From an uncultured Chloroflexota bacterium (GTDB taxonomy: Bacteria; Chloroflexota; Chloroflexia; Thermomicrobiales; UBA6265), in contig CALGSZ010000131.1 of assembly GCA_937901745.1 (NCBI GenBank), forward strand, positions 1-64,000: DNA of 64,000 bases. The letters run 5' to 3'. Shown here piece after piece: positions 36,479-45,267 of this stretch. The translations under genes and the position numbers were made by a program. The stretch's first letter is position 1, and the number at the start of each line of letters is the position of its first letter. The notes beneath the pieces were generated by a model that made no database searches, was not told the DNA's origin, and worked only from the letters and a program-made list of their open reading frames with translations.

Positions 36479-37252
36479 ATGGCATCACGAGGACCGATGG
36501 AGCGCGCCGGCCGGGACGAGCGAGTCACGATCCTCATCATCGAGGACGATCCGACGCTGCTGACCGCGCTCTCCTACGCCTTGCTCCGCGAGGGCTACCA
36601 GGTGCTCACGGCGACCGACGGCGCGCGGGGTTTGGCAACCGCGCGCGACCAGAGGGATAGCCTCGACCTGATCATCCTCGACCTCATGCTGCCGGGGCTG
36701 AACGGTTTCCACGTTCTGCGCCGGTTGCGCGTCGAGTCGGACGTGCCGGTACTGATCCTCTCCGCTCGCGCCGAGGAGCAAGACAAGGTGGATGGCCTCG
36801 ATCTCGGCGCCGATGACTACATCGTCAAGCCGTTCACCTTGCGGGAATTGCTCGCCCGGGTCCGAGCTGCCGTCCGCAGACGGGCTGTTCCGGCCGCTCG
36901 CCCGCCGAGGATGGTCGCCCGCGGCCCGCTGCGAATCGAGTTGGAGCGGCGCCGCGCCTTCTTGGGTGAGCGGGAGCTGCCTCTGCGGCCAAAGGAGTTC
37001 GGCTTGCTCCTGGCGCTGGCGATGGAGCCGGGACGCGTCTTCTCGCGGCAGGAGCTGCTCGACGCGATTTGGGGGCCAGAGATCATCGTCGATGCGCGAA
37101 CGGTTGATGTCCACATCTCCTGGTTGCGCGGCAAGTTGGAGGACGCCGGCGCTCGGCAAGCGCTGATCGAGACGGTTCACGGCGCTGGCTACCGATTCGT
37201 GATGCCGGATGACGTGGCCGCCGTGTCGGCGGAGCGGAGCGCGGCGGATTGA
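36479..37252 (+). CDS. OmpR/PhoB-family response regulator
   Basis: 257 residues. The receiver domain has acidic residues IIEDDP (21-24), phospho-acceptor Asp68 (LIILDLMLPG) and Lys117 (ADDYIVKPFT); the winged-helix DNA-binding domain (LRPKEFGLLLALAMEPGRVFSRQELLDAIWG...VDVHISWLRGKLED...TVHGAGYRFVM) is at about 160-245. It is 88 bp upstream of pstS, so a PhoB/PhoP role is likely. No histidine kinase is encoded next to it, which is unusual for this family; the partner must be elsewhere. The ATG at 36497 (MERAGRDERV) is an alternative start. Confidence 0.9.
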   Translation: MASRGPMERAGRDERVTILIIEDDPTLLTALSYALLREGYQVLTATDGARGLATARDQRDSLDLIILDLMLPGLNGFHVLRRLRVESDVPVLILSARAEEQDKVDGLDLGADDYIVKPFTLRELLARVRAAVRRRAVPAARPPRMVARGPLRIELERRRAFLGERELPLRPKEFGLLLALAMEPGRVFSRQELLDAIWGPEIIVDARTVDVHISWLRGKLEDAGARQALIETVHGAGYRFVMPDDVAAVSAERSAAD

Positions 37253-37340
37253 TGTGTGGGATTCCCGGTCAGAGAGGCCGGTGACGCGAGTCCGGCCGGG
37301 TGGCCGTCACCCGGTCACGAGGGAAGGAGGAGGATCAGGT

Positions 37341-38372
37341 ATGTCGGTACGGCGCAGGATCCACGCGGGCGCGACGGCGCTAGCGGTGGCGCTGCTTCTC
37401 GCCGTGTCGGTCGTCGCCGCGGCGTGGGCGCAGGAGGCGACGCCGATCCCGTACACGCCGCCGGAGAACGTTGGCGATCTCTCGGGCCAAATCCTCGCGG
37501 ACGGCTCTTCGACGGTGGGGCCGATCACGGAGGCGGTCGCCGAGGAGTTCTTCGCGATCGCGCCGGGTGTCGAGGTCGAGGTGAACATCTCCGGCACAGG
37601 TGGTGGCTTCAAGCGCTTCTGCGCGGGCGAGACTGACATCCAAGACGCCTCTCGGCCGATCAGCGAGGAAGAGATCGAGATGTGCCGCGAGGCGGGTGTC
37701 CAGTACTACACCTTCGAGGTTGCCTACGACGGGCTGTCGATCGTCGTCAATCCCGAGAACGACTTCGTCGAGTGCCTGACGGTCGATCAGCTGCGGCAGC
37801 TGTGGGAGGCGGATTCGGCGGTCGATTCCTGGAGCGATCTCAATCCGGAGTGGCCGGACGAGACGATCGCGCTCTACGGTCCAGGCACCGACTCCGGTAC
37901 CTACGACTACTTCGTGGAGGCGATCATCGGGGGCGACACCTCGACGCGGACCGACTACACGCCGAGCGAGGATGACAACGCGCTCGTCGAGGGCGTGGCC
38001 GGGGATGATAACGCGCTCGGATTCTTCGGCCTGGCGTACTACGAGCAGAATCAAGATCGGCTCAAGCTCGTCGCGGTCGATGGCGGCAACGGCTGCGTGC
38101 GGCCGAGCGAGGAGACGGTCCGCGACCTGAGCTATACGCCGCTGAGCCGCCCGCTCTACATCTACGTCAACGCGGAGAGCCTGACCCAACCGGAAGTGCA
38201 AGAGTTCATGCGGTTCTATCTGGCCAGCGCGGGGGAGCTGGCGGCGGATGTCGGCTACATCGCGTCGCCTGGCGAGATCTACGTCCAGGACCAGGCGAAG
38301 CTCGACGCGGCGATCGCTGGCACCGGCACGCCGGACGGTCCGACGACGGCGGACGCGACCCCGGCATCGTGA
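37341..38372 (+). CDS. pstS: Phosphate ABC transporter substrate-binding protein
   Basis: 343 residues, ATG at 37341 after GGAAGGAGGAGGATCAGGT. The signal peptide ends near AAAWAQ; the mature protein starts with a Pro/Thr-rich segment. Phosphate contacts are expected in ADGSSTVGPI, GTGGGFKRF, DIQDASRPIS and YGPGTDSGTYDYF. Four cysteines (FCAGE, MCREAG, ECLTV, NGCVRP) are placed to make two disulfides. No lipobox Cys is present. It captures phosphate for PstC/PstA. A 7-bp inverted repeat (GGTGACG...CGTCACC) lies in the gap before it and could shape the leader. Confidence 0.94.
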   Translation: MSVRRRIHAGATALAVALLLAVSVVAAAWAQEATPIPYTPPENVGDLSGQILADGSSTVGPITEAVAEEFFAIAPGVEVEVNISGTGGGFKRFCAGETDIQDASRPISEEEIEMCREAGVQYYTFEVAYDGLSIVVNPENDFVECLTVDQLRQLWEADSAVDSWSDLNPEWPDETIALYGPGTDSGTYDYFVEAIIGGDTSTRTDYTPSEDDNALVEGVAGDDNALGFFGLAYYEQNQDRLKLVAVDGGNGCVRPSEETVRDLSYTPLSRPLYIYVNAESLTQPEVQEFMRFYLASAGELAADVGYIASPGEIYVQDQAKLDAAIAGTGTPDGPTTADATPAS

Positions 38373-38487
38373 GGCCCGGTCGCCGCTGACCGGATTGGTG
38401 CTGGAGGGGTTCCCCGCGCGGCGCGGCGCGAGGGGCCTCTCCGTATACTTGCGGCCAATGTGCCGCTGACGGCGGAGACGACAGGGA

Positions 38488-39459
38488 ATGAGCGACGACG
38501 TGTCGATCCGAGCGGCGAACGCTCCGAGTGCGCTGCCGGACTCGTCGCTGGCGCGGGAGCTGACAGGCCGGAGGTCGCGGCGAGGCGTCGAGGGCGCGAT
38601 CGCGGCGCTGTTGCTTCTCTGCGCCATCATCTCGATCGTCACCACGGTCGGGATCGTGATCATCCTGGCCGAGCGCGCGATTGAGTTCTTCGTCGAGGTG
38701 CCGCTTTTCGACTTTCTCTTCGGCACGCAGTGGACGCCACTCTTCAAAGGACAGGAGTCGTATGGCGTCTTGCCGCTCGTCTCGGCGACGTTGATGATCA
38801 GCTTCCTGGCGATGCTGGTGGCGATCCCGCTCGGACTGATGAGCGCGCTCTACCTGAGCGAGTACGCCTCGCCCCTTGCGCGCTCGATTCTCAAGCCGTT
38901 CCTGGAGCTTCTGGCTGGCATCCCGACCATCGTCTACGGCTACTTCGCCCTGACCTTTATCACTCCGGATGTGCTCAAGCGGCTGTTCGATCGCACGGAG
39001 CCGTACAACATCCTCTCGGCGGCGATCGCCGTCGGGATCATGGTGCTCCCGCTCGTCGCCTCCCTCGCCGAGGATGCGCTGCGGGCGGTGCCGCGCTCCC
39101 TGCGTGAGGGGGCGTATGCGGTCGGCGCGACGAAGTTCGAAGTGACGACGCGGATCGTAGCGCCTGCGGCGCTGTCGGGCATCGTGGCGGCGATCATCCT
39201 GGCGATATCCCGGGCGATCGGCGAGACGATGATCGTCGCGATCGCGGCCGGCTCGCGCGCGCGGATTGCCGATGACCCGCTCCAGGGAGCGCAGGCGATG
39301 ACCGGGTACATCGTGCAAGTCTTCTCTGGCGACGTGGTCAGCGGCAGCACGGTCTACAAGTCGCTCTTCGCCGTCGGCCTCCTCCTCTTCGTGATGACCC
39401 TCGCCATGAATCTGGTCAGCCAGTGGTTCGTGACTCGCTTCCGAGAGGTGTACGAATGA
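38488..39459 (+). CDS. pstC: Phosphate ABC transporter permease
   Basis: 323-residue inner-membrane protein with six membrane segments; the first is AIAALLLLCAIISIVTTVGIVIILAERAIEFF. The phosphate-permease pattern FGTQWTPLFKGQESYGVLPLVSATLMISFLAMLVAIPLGL and the EAA-like loop REGAYAVGATKFEVTTRIVAPAALSGIVAAIILAISRAIGETMIV are visible. The 115-bp gap after pstS contains a GC-rich hairpin (about 38415-38440), which may stabilise the pstS message relative to the rest. Confidence 0.93.
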   Translation: MSDDVSIRAANAPSALPDSSLARELTGRRSRRGVEGAIAALLLLCAIISIVTTVGIVIILAERAIEFFVEVPLFDFLFGTQWTPLFKGQESYGVLPLVSATLMISFLAMLVAIPLGLMSALYLSEYASPLARSILKPFLELLAGIPTIVYGYFALTFITPDVLKRLFDRTEPYNILSAAIAVGIMVLPLVASLAEDALRAVPRSLREGAYAVGATKFEVTTRIVAPAALSGIVAAIILAISRAIGETMIVAIAAGSRARIADDPLQGAQAMTGYIVQVFSGDVVSGSTVYKSLFAVGLLLFVMTLAMNLVSQWFVTRFREVYE

Positions 39460-40367
39460 GCGTCGCTGGCCGCGAAATGAACCACGCCGAGGGAGCGCCG
39501 CTGGCGCCGTCGCCCGGGCTCGTCCGTCGCAATGTCGTCGGGACGATCTTATCCGTCCTCTTCCTGCTCGCCATCATCGTGGCGGTCGCGGCGCTGGTGA
39601 CGCTGCTGTGGACGATCGTTTCCCGGGGGTGGTCCTGGCTGAGCTGGGGACTGATCGAGAATCCGCCGTCGCGCCGGCCAGAACGAGCGGGACTGAACCC
39701 GGCGCTGTTCGGCACGATCTGGATCATCGGCCTGACGGCGCTCGTCGCGTTCCCGGTCGGCGTCGCCACGGCGATTTACCTAGAGGAGTACGCCGGGCAC
39801 TCCCGGCTGACGCGGATACTCCAGGTCAACATCGCCAACCTGGCGGGCGTGCCCTCGGTCGTGTACGGGCTGCTCGGGCTCGGCGTGTTCGTCGAGTTCA
39901 TGAACATGGGCCGGGTGGTGCTGGCCGGCGCGTTGACGATGGCGCTGCTGAGCCTGCCGGTGATCATCATCGCCAGCCAGGAGGCGATTCGGGCCGTGCC
40001 GTCGTCTCTTCGGGAGGCGGCGTACGGTCTGGGCGCGACGCGCTGGCAGGTGGCGCGGCATCATGTCTTGCCCGCCGCGTTGCCGGGAATCTTGACCGGC
40101 ACGATCTTGTCGATCTCGCGCGCGGCTGGCGAGACGGCGCCGCTCCTGGTCGTCGGAGCGGCCGGATTCTTGCTAAAGCGCCCTGAAGGATTGTTCAGCT
40201 CGTACACGGCGCTGCCGATCCAGGTCTACCAGTGGACCTCCCGGCCACAGGCGGAGTTTAGAGAGCTGGCGGCGGCGGCGATTATCGTGCTCTTGGTGGT
40301 CTTGCTGGTGATGAACGCGACGGCAATCATCATTCGCCAGCGGGCCAGTCGCGCTCAGAGGTGGTGA
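39456..40367 (+). CDS. pstA: Phosphate ABC transporter permease
   Basis: 303 residues. Its ATG overlaps the pstC stop (ATGA). Motifs: SWGLIENPPSRRPERAGLNPALFGTIWIIGLTALVAFPVGVATAIYLEEYAG near the start and SLREAAYGLGATRWQVARHHVLPAALPGILTGTILSISRAAGETAPLL as the EAA loop. A second in-frame ATG (MNHAEGAP) lies seven codons on. Pairs with PstC to form the phosphate channel. Confidence 0.93.
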   Translation: MSVAGREMNHAEGAPLAPSPGLVRRNVVGTILSVLFLLAIIVAVAALVTLLWTIVSRGWSWLSWGLIENPPSRRPERAGLNPALFGTIWIIGLTALVAFPVGVATAIYLEEYAGHSRLTRILQVNIANLAGVPSVVYGLLGLGVFVEFMNMGRVVLAGALTMALLSLPVIIIASQEAIRAVPSSLREAAYGLGATRWQVARHHVLPAALPGILTGTILSISRAAGETAPLLVVGAAGFLLKRPEGLFSSYTALPIQVYQWTSRPQAEFRELAAAAIIVLLVVLLVMNATAIIIRQRASRAQRW

Positions 40368-40371
40368 TCCG

Positions 40372-41226
40372 ATGGTGGCTTCGCAACCGGTGACACGCGG
40401 AGACGAGGCGACGCGTCTCACTGCCCGGCCGACTGTGCCCGAGCGTCCCGACCGCCCGAATGGCGAGGCGGTGATCGCCATCCGCGATCTGAACGTCTAT
40501 TACGGGACGTTCCACGCCGTCGCCGGTATCACCTTCGACGTGCCGAAGAACCGCATCTCCGCGCTAATCGGTCCGTCCGGCTGCGGCAAGAGCACGGTGC
40601 TGCGCTGCATCAACCGCATGAACGACCTGATCCCGACGGCGCGGGTTGAGGGACAGATTCTCTACCACGGCGTCAACATCAACAGCCGCGAGGTCGATCC
40701 GGTCGAGGTGCGGCGCCGGATCGGGATGGTTTTCCAGAAGCCGAATCCCTTCCCGAAGAGCATCTATGAGAACGTCGCCTGGGGCGCCCGCATCAATGGG
40801 TTCAAGGGCAACATGGACGACCTCGTCGAGCGCTGCCTGCGGCAGGCGGCGCTCTGGGACGAGGTGAAGGACAAGCTCAAGCAGAGCGGCCTGGCGCTTT
40901 CCGGCGGGCAGCAGCAGCGCCTCTGCATCGCGCGGGCGCTCGCGATCAACCCGGACGTGATCCTGATGGACGAGCCATGCTCGGCGCTCGATCCGATCTC
41001 GACACTCAAGATCGAGGACCTGATGCGCGAGCTGGCGCGGGAGTACACGATCGTGATCGTGACGCACAATATGCAGCAGGCGGCGCGTGTCTCCGATCAG
41101 ACAGTCTTTTTCTCGCTGAACGAGCGGCGACAGGGAATTCTCGTCGAAGCCGCGCCCACCCGGGAGCTCTTCACGAATCCCAAGGATCAGCGGACCGAGG
41201 ATTACATCACGGGACGGTTCGGCTAA
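40372..41226 (+). CDS. pstB: Phosphate ABC transporter ATP-binding protein
   Basis: 284 residues. Walker A IGPSGCGKST (66-75), LSGGQQQRLCIARALA, and VILMDEPCSALDP as Walker B; the PstB-specific RCINRMNDLIPTARVEG and MVFQKPNPFPKSIYENVAWG segments are clear. A 33-residue N-terminal extension, rich in Thr, Pro and Arg, precedes the domain. It starts 4 bp after pstA, so all four pst genes and phoU probably form one transcript. Confidence 0.95.
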   Translation: MVASQPVTRGDEATRLTARPTVPERPDRPNGEAVIAIRDLNVYYGTFHAVAGITFDVPKNRISALIGPSGCGKSTVLRCINRMNDLIPTARVEGQILYHGVNINSREVDPVEVRRRIGMVFQKPNPFPKSIYENVAWGARINGFKGNMDDLVERCLRQAALWDEVKDKLKQSGLALSGGQQQRLCIARALAINPDVILMDEPCSALDPISTLKIEDLMRELAREYTIVIVTHNMQQAARVSDQTVFFSLNERRQGILVEAAPTRELFTNPKDQRTEDYITGRFG

Positions 41227-41254
41227 TTCGGCGCCGGGCGGCTTGGAGGCGGCG

Positions 41255-41920
41255 ATGACCCGCGAACATTTCATGCAGCAGCTTCAGGAGCTGCGCGATG
41301 ACATCGTGGCGATGGCCAGCATGGTCGACAAGGCCATTGCCCGCTCGACCGATGCGCTGAAGCGCCAGGATATCGAGCTCGCGCAGGATGTCATCCGCGC
41401 CGATCAAGAGATCAACAAGGTCCGCTGGGCGACGGAGGAGAAGGCGCTCCTCCTGATCGCGACGCAAGCGCCGATGGCGAGCGATCTCCGCACCATTGCA
41501 TCGGCGATCCACATCGCGACGGAGCTGGAGCGGATGGGCGACCACGCGGCTGGCAACGCCAAGATCGTGCTGATGACCGCGGATGAGCCGCTCCTCAAGC
41601 CGCTGGTGGACATCCCGCGCATGAGCGACGCGGCGCGAGCGATGCTCGCCGACAGCATCACCGCCTTCATCGAGGGAGACGCGGAAGCGGCGCGCGCGAT
41701 CGTCGCCCGCGACGATGAGGTCGACAACCTCTACAACCAGGTCTATCGGGAACTTCTCACGTTCATGATCACCGATCCGTCAACGATCAATCGCGCCACC
41801 CATCTGCTCTGGGCAGCCCACAACATCGAGCGGATCGCCGACCGGGTGACGAACATCTGCGAGCGGGTCGTCTTCGCGGTGACCGGCTTGCTCGAGGAGA
41901 TGGACGTCCCCGGTTACTGA
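41255..41920 (+). CDS. phoU: Phosphate transport system regulatory protein
   Basis: 221 residues built of two three-helix repeats. The metal-binding motif region reads ERMGDHAAGNAKIV and NIERIADRVTNICERVV, the conserved ExxxDxxxN/D patterns of PhoU. ATG 41255 has GGAGG 5 nt upstream; a TTG 12 bp earlier is in frame but overlaps that site. PhoU links PstB activity to the sensor kinase and restrains phosphate uptake. It is the last gene of the pst unit. Confidence 0.94.
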   Translation: MTREHFMQQLQELRDDIVAMASMVDKAIARSTDALKRQDIELAQDVIRADQEINKVRWATEEKALLLIATQAPMASDLRTIASAIHIATELERMGDHAAGNAKIVLMTADEPLLKPLVDIPRMSDAARAMLADSITAFIEGDAEAARAIVARDDEVDNLYNQVYRELLTFMITDPSTINRATHLLWAAHNIERIADRVTNICERVVFAVTGLLEEMDVPGY

Positions 41921-42205
41921 GCGAGCAGTGCCGCGCGACGAAGCCCGGTGAGGACGGCTTGGGCGTCCTATAATAACGTCCATGCCGTGCCTGCCGAACG
42001 CCGTCGCCCACCGTCAGCTGAGCTTCGACGTATCGGCTGCGCGTACGCCGCGACGACCCGTTGCCCCGAAGATGCTGCCGGGAGCGGCGACGGAGCGTTG
42101 CTCGCCGGTATCGTGGAAGGGGAGCGGCTCGTGTCACACCGCGTGCACTGACCCGGAAACAGTGGCGATTCCGGGCATTCGCGATCCACTTGATGGAGGA
42201 AAACG

Positions 42206-44278
42206 GTGAAGCACTACGCGCCTGATCGCATTCGAAATGTTGGCCTTTTCTCTCACGGTGGCGCGGGCAAGACCTCACTCACCGAAGCGATGCTGTTCGA
42301 CTCCAAGGCGACGACGCGCCTCGGCCGGGTGGAAGACGGAAACACCGTCACCGACTTCGATCCCGATGAGATCAAGCGCCACATCTCGATCAACCTTGCG
42401 GTCGCGCCGATCGAGTGGAGAGAAACGAAGATCAACATTGTCGATGCGCCTGGGTACGCCGACTTCATGGGTGACGTGAAGTCGGCGTTTCGTATCGTAG
42501 ATGGCGCGATCATCCTGATGGACGCCTCGGCCGGCGTGGAGGTCGGAACGGAGCAGGCGTGGCAGATCGCCGCCGAGCAAGAGCTGCCTCGACTCCTGTT
42601 CGTCAACAAGATGGATCGGGAGAACGCGGACTTCGGCCGGGCGCTCGCGTCGGCGCGCGAGGTGTTCGGGACGAGCGTCGCCCCGATCCAGTTCCCGATC
42701 GGGAGCGAGAAGTCGTTCCAGGGCATCGTGGATCTGCTCTCCGAGCAGGCGATCACCTTCGAGAACGGGAACGTCCAGACCGGACCGATCCCGGCCGAGC
42801 TGCAGGAGGAGTGCGCGACCTACCGGCAGCAGCTCGTCGAGGCGATCGCCGAGAACGATGAGGAGCTGATGCTCCGTTACCTCGAGGACGAGCCGATCTC
42901 GACGGAAGAGCTGATCGCCGGCTTGAAGACAGCGGTCGCCGCCGGCGCGGTGGTGCCGGTGCTCTGCGGCGCTGCGACGAGCAACCGCGGCGTGCAGCCG
43001 CTCCTCGACGCCATCGTGGATTACCTGCCGTCGGCCGCCGCGGTGAAGCCGAAGGCGCAGAAGAACGGCGAGGAGGTCGAGCTGACGGTGGATCCGGATG
43101 GGCCGCTGGCCGCGATCGTCTTCAAGACGCTCGCCGATCCGCATGTCGGCCGGCTGTCGTACTTCCGCGTCTACTCCGGCACGCTGAAGTCGAACTCGCA
43201 GGCGCTCAACGCCAACCAGGGCAAGCCGGAGCGGGTCGGGCAGGTCTTCTACATCCGCGGCAAGGAGCACCTCAACACCGACGCGGTCTCCGCGGGTGAC
43301 ATCGGCGCGGTCGGAAAGCTGGCAACGACGCACACTGGCGATACGCTCTCCGAAGAAGGGAATCCGCTGGTGCTGCCCGGCATCCAGTTCCCGGCTCCGT
43401 CCTACTCGGCCGCGGTGACGCCGAAGACGAAGGCCGACCTGGACAAGATGGGTCAAGCGTTGCAGCGGATCGCCGAGGAAGATCCTTCGATCCAGATCGG
43501 GCGCGACCCGGTCAGCGGCGAGACGATCGTCTCTGGCCTGGGCGAGCCGCACGTGCAGATCGCGCTTGACCGCATGACGCGCCGCTATGGCGTCAACGTC
43601 GATATCGGCCTACCGCGCGTCGCCTACCGGGAGACGATCTCGACGAAGACAGTCGCCGAGTACAAGCACAAGAAGCAGACCGGCGGCGCTGGTCAGTACG
43701 GGCACGTCTTCCTGGAGCTGGAGCCGCTGCCGGATGCGGAGTTCGAGTTTGCTGAGCGGGTCGTCGGCGGCGTCGTGCCGAAGAACTTCTTCCCGGCGGT
43801 GGAGAAGGGAATCCGCGAGGCGCTGGAGGCGGGGCCGCTGGCCGGCTATCCGGTCGTCAACGTCAAGGTGACGCTCTTCGACGGCAGCTACCATGACGTC
43901 GACTCGAACGAGATGTCGTTCAAGATCGCCGCGCGCGAGGCGTTCAAGAAGGGCGTGCTGCAGGCGAAGCCAATCCTGCTCGAGCCGATGCTCAATTTGC
44001 GCGTCACCATTCCGGATGCCAACACGGGCGACGTGATGAGCGACCTCAACAGCAAGCGCGCGCAGGTGAGCGGAATGACGCCCGCTGGCAACGGCATGAC
44101 GACGATCGAGGCGGTCGTCCCGGCCGCGGAGATTCAGCGGTACGCGACCGATCTGCGCTCGATCACCCAGGGGCGCGGCACGTTCACGACCGAGTTCTCG
44201 CACTACCAGCCGGTGCCGCCGCAGCTGGCCGAGCAGATCAAGGCGCAGGCCAAGGAGCGAGAGGCGGCGAACGTCTAG
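42206..44278 (+). CDS. EF-G-like translational GTPase (EF-G-2 type)
   Basis: 690 residues with EF-G domain order (G, II, III, IV, V). The P-loop reads SHGGAGKTSL (16-25) in place of the AHIDAGKTT of canonical EF-G. Switch II is DAPGY (80-84), so the GTPase His of DTPGH is Tyr84; NKMD is at 134-137. These changes match the EF-G-2 paralogue family, also seen in Thermus and actinobacteria, not the main elongation factor of the str operon. Domain IV (PRVAYRETISTKTVAEYKHKKQTGGAGQYGHV) is intact. A TATAAT at 41969-41974 in the 285-bp gap upstream may be its -10. Its role, likely ribosome-associated, is not settled for the family. Confidence 0.88.
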   Translation: MKHYAPDRIRNVGLFSHGGAGKTSLTEAMLFDSKATTRLGRVEDGNTVTDFDPDEIKRHISINLAVAPIEWRETKINIVDAPGYADFMGDVKSAFRIVDGAIILMDASAGVEVGTEQAWQIAAEQELPRLLFVNKMDRENADFGRALASAREVFGTSVAPIQFPIGSEKSFQGIVDLLSEQAITFENGNVQTGPIPAELQEECATYRQQLVEAIAENDEELMLRYLEDEPISTEELIAGLKTAVAAGAVVPVLCGAATSNRGVQPLLDAIVDYLPSAAAVKPKAQKNGEEVELTVDPDGPLAAIVFKTLADPHVGRLSYFRVYSGTLKSNSQALNANQGKPERVGQVFYIRGKEHLNTDAVSAGDIGAVGKLATTHTGDTLSEEGNPLVLPGIQFPAPSYSAAVTPKTKADLDKMGQALQRIAEEDPSIQIGRDPVSGETIVSGLGEPHVQIALDRMTRRYGVNVDIGLPRVAYRETISTKTVAEYKHKKQTGGAGQYGHVFLELEPLPDAEFEFAERVVGGVVPKNFFPAVEKGIREALEAGPLAGYPVVNVKVTLFDGSYHDVDSNEMSFKIAAREAFKKGVLQAKPILLEPMLNLRVTIPDANTGDVMSDLNSKRAQVSGMTPAGNGMTTIEAVVPAAEIQRYATDLRSITQGRGTFTTEFSHYQPVPPQLAEQIKAQAKEREAANV

Positions 44279-44293
44279 TGAAATCTTGTGGCT

Positions 44294-44457
44294 GATGCGC
44301 GGATCGTCCCGCATCGGCGCTCGGGGGCATCCTGGCTTGGCCCGGTCGATTGCCGCCAACGTGGTAGGCATCGGCTCGTGGCCAGGCCGGGATGCGCCGT
44401 CTGTGCCACTGTCTTTCGAGTGTTGTGAAGTTCAGACGCGCGCTTGGAATCGCGCGT
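44294..44457 (+). other. Three successive inverted repeats between EF-G-2 and RNase H-like genes
   Basis: Within 164 nt there are three hairpin candidates: GATGCG...CGCATC (about 44294-44315), a 16-bp stem with two G.U pairs (44327-44342 with 44380-44395, 37-nt loop) and a perfect 7-bp stem ACGCGCG/CGCGCGT (44436-44442 with 44451-44457), which ends 3 nt before the GGAG of the next gene. None has a U-run. Confidence 0.45.
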
Positions 44458-44470
44458 ATAGGAGTGAATG

Positions 44471-44893
44471 ATGGTAGGGATGCCGAGTGAGACGCCAGCG
44501 TACACCGTCATCTTCGACGGTGGCTCGCTCGGCAACCCAGGTCGCGGTTACGGATCGTACGAGCTGCGGAATCCTCAGGGAAAGACGATCCACGAGCAGC
44601 TGAATTTCGATCACCTCGGTCCAACGGTCACGAACAACCAGGCCGAATACATGACGCTGATTGCCGCGCTCGAGCGGCTGCTGGGGCTGCTCGGAGAGCG
44701 GGCGCGATCGGTCCGGCTGGTTGTGCGGGGGGACAGCCAGCTCGTGATTCGGCAGCTGCTCGGTCAGTGGAAAGTGCGCAACGCGGAATTGGCGCCGCTC
44801 CACCAGCGCGCGCTGACGCTGCTGCGCCGGTTCGGCAGCCACGAGCTGGTCTGGCAGCCTCGGAGCGAAAGCGTCAAAGTGCTGGGGCACTAA
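44471..44893 (+). CDS. RNase H-like domain protein lacking the last catalytic Asp
   Basis: 140 residues. Three of the four RNase HI acidic residues are in place: Asp16 (IFDGGSLGNPG), Glu59 (TNNQAEY) and Asp88 (RGDSQLVIRQL). The fourth, normally Asp in a WVPREENxxADALA-type end, is replaced: here the end reads WQPRSESVKVLGH and stops, with Leu138 at that position. It may have reduced activity, or belong to the group of RNase H-like proteins acting on other substrates. Start could be either ATG at 44468 or 44471; GGAG at 44461-44464 favours the second. Confidence 0.8.
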   Translation: MVGMPSETPAYTVIFDGGSLGNPGRGYGSYELRNPQGKTIHEQLNFDHLGPTVTNNQAEYMTLIAALERLLGLLGERARSVRLVVRGDSQLVIRQLLGQWKVRNAELAPLHQRALTLLRRFGSHELVWQPRSESVKVLGH

Positions 44894-44923
44894 TCCCGGC
44901 GGGTGAGTTGTCGCGATCGCCGC

Positions 44924-45160
44924 TCAGGCCTGTGTTTCGGACTCGAGCGGCTGGACGTTGATCGCCCGGCGCTTGCCAATGTGCTGCGGGTCAGCGGCGA
45001 TGTCGAACGAGACGCGTGTTCCCGCTTCGAGCTCGTCAAAACGGTTGCCGACGACACTCGTGCGGTGGAAGAAAATCTCCTCCTGGTTCGGCTCGCTCCC
45101 CGTCACGATGAACGCATAGTTTCGGACGTTGGGAACGCGCTTCACGGTACCGGTTGCCAA
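44924..45160 (-). CDS. Cold-shock domain protein
   Basis: 78 residues with a single OB-fold. RNP1-like RNYAFIVTG replaces the usual KGFGFI, and RNP2 is IFFHRTSV; the end (RVSFDIAADPQHIGKRRAINVQPL) matches the CSD. It starts at a TTG (45158-45160) with AAGGAG 6 nt upstream; the nearby ATG is out of frame. It should bind single-stranded RNA or DNA. A 34-nt hairpin lies in the leader at 45190-45223. It may be co-transcribed with the small membrane protein gene 107 bp upstream. Confidence 0.82.
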   Translation of the reverse strand: MATGTVKRVPNVRNYAFIVTGSEPNQEEIFFHRTSVVGNRFDELEAGTRVSFDIAADPQHIGKRRAINVQPLESETQA

Positions 45161-45189
45161 TCCATGCTCCTTCCATGGTCATCACTGCA

Positions 45190-45223
45190 CCTGGGCGCCG
45201 TACATGCATGTTTGGTGCCCAGG
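45190..45223 (-). promoter_or_regulatory. Hairpin in the cold-shock gene leader
   Basis: CCTGGGC/GCCCAGG outer arms enclose four further pairs (two are G.U), one mismatch and a perfect ACATGCATGT palindrome at the tip (45202-45211). It lies about 20 nt upstream of the ribosome-binding site of the cold-shock gene and has no U-run. Confidence 0.5.
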
Positions 45224-45267
45224 TTCTTCTCGCTTAGGGCGGGATCGCCGCCGAACGCGCGTGTTGA

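Noticed and set aside
42275..43552. A 425-codon minus-strand frame inside the EF-G-2 gene
   Set aside because: Shadow of the EF-G-2 coding frame, which carries all GTPase motifs.
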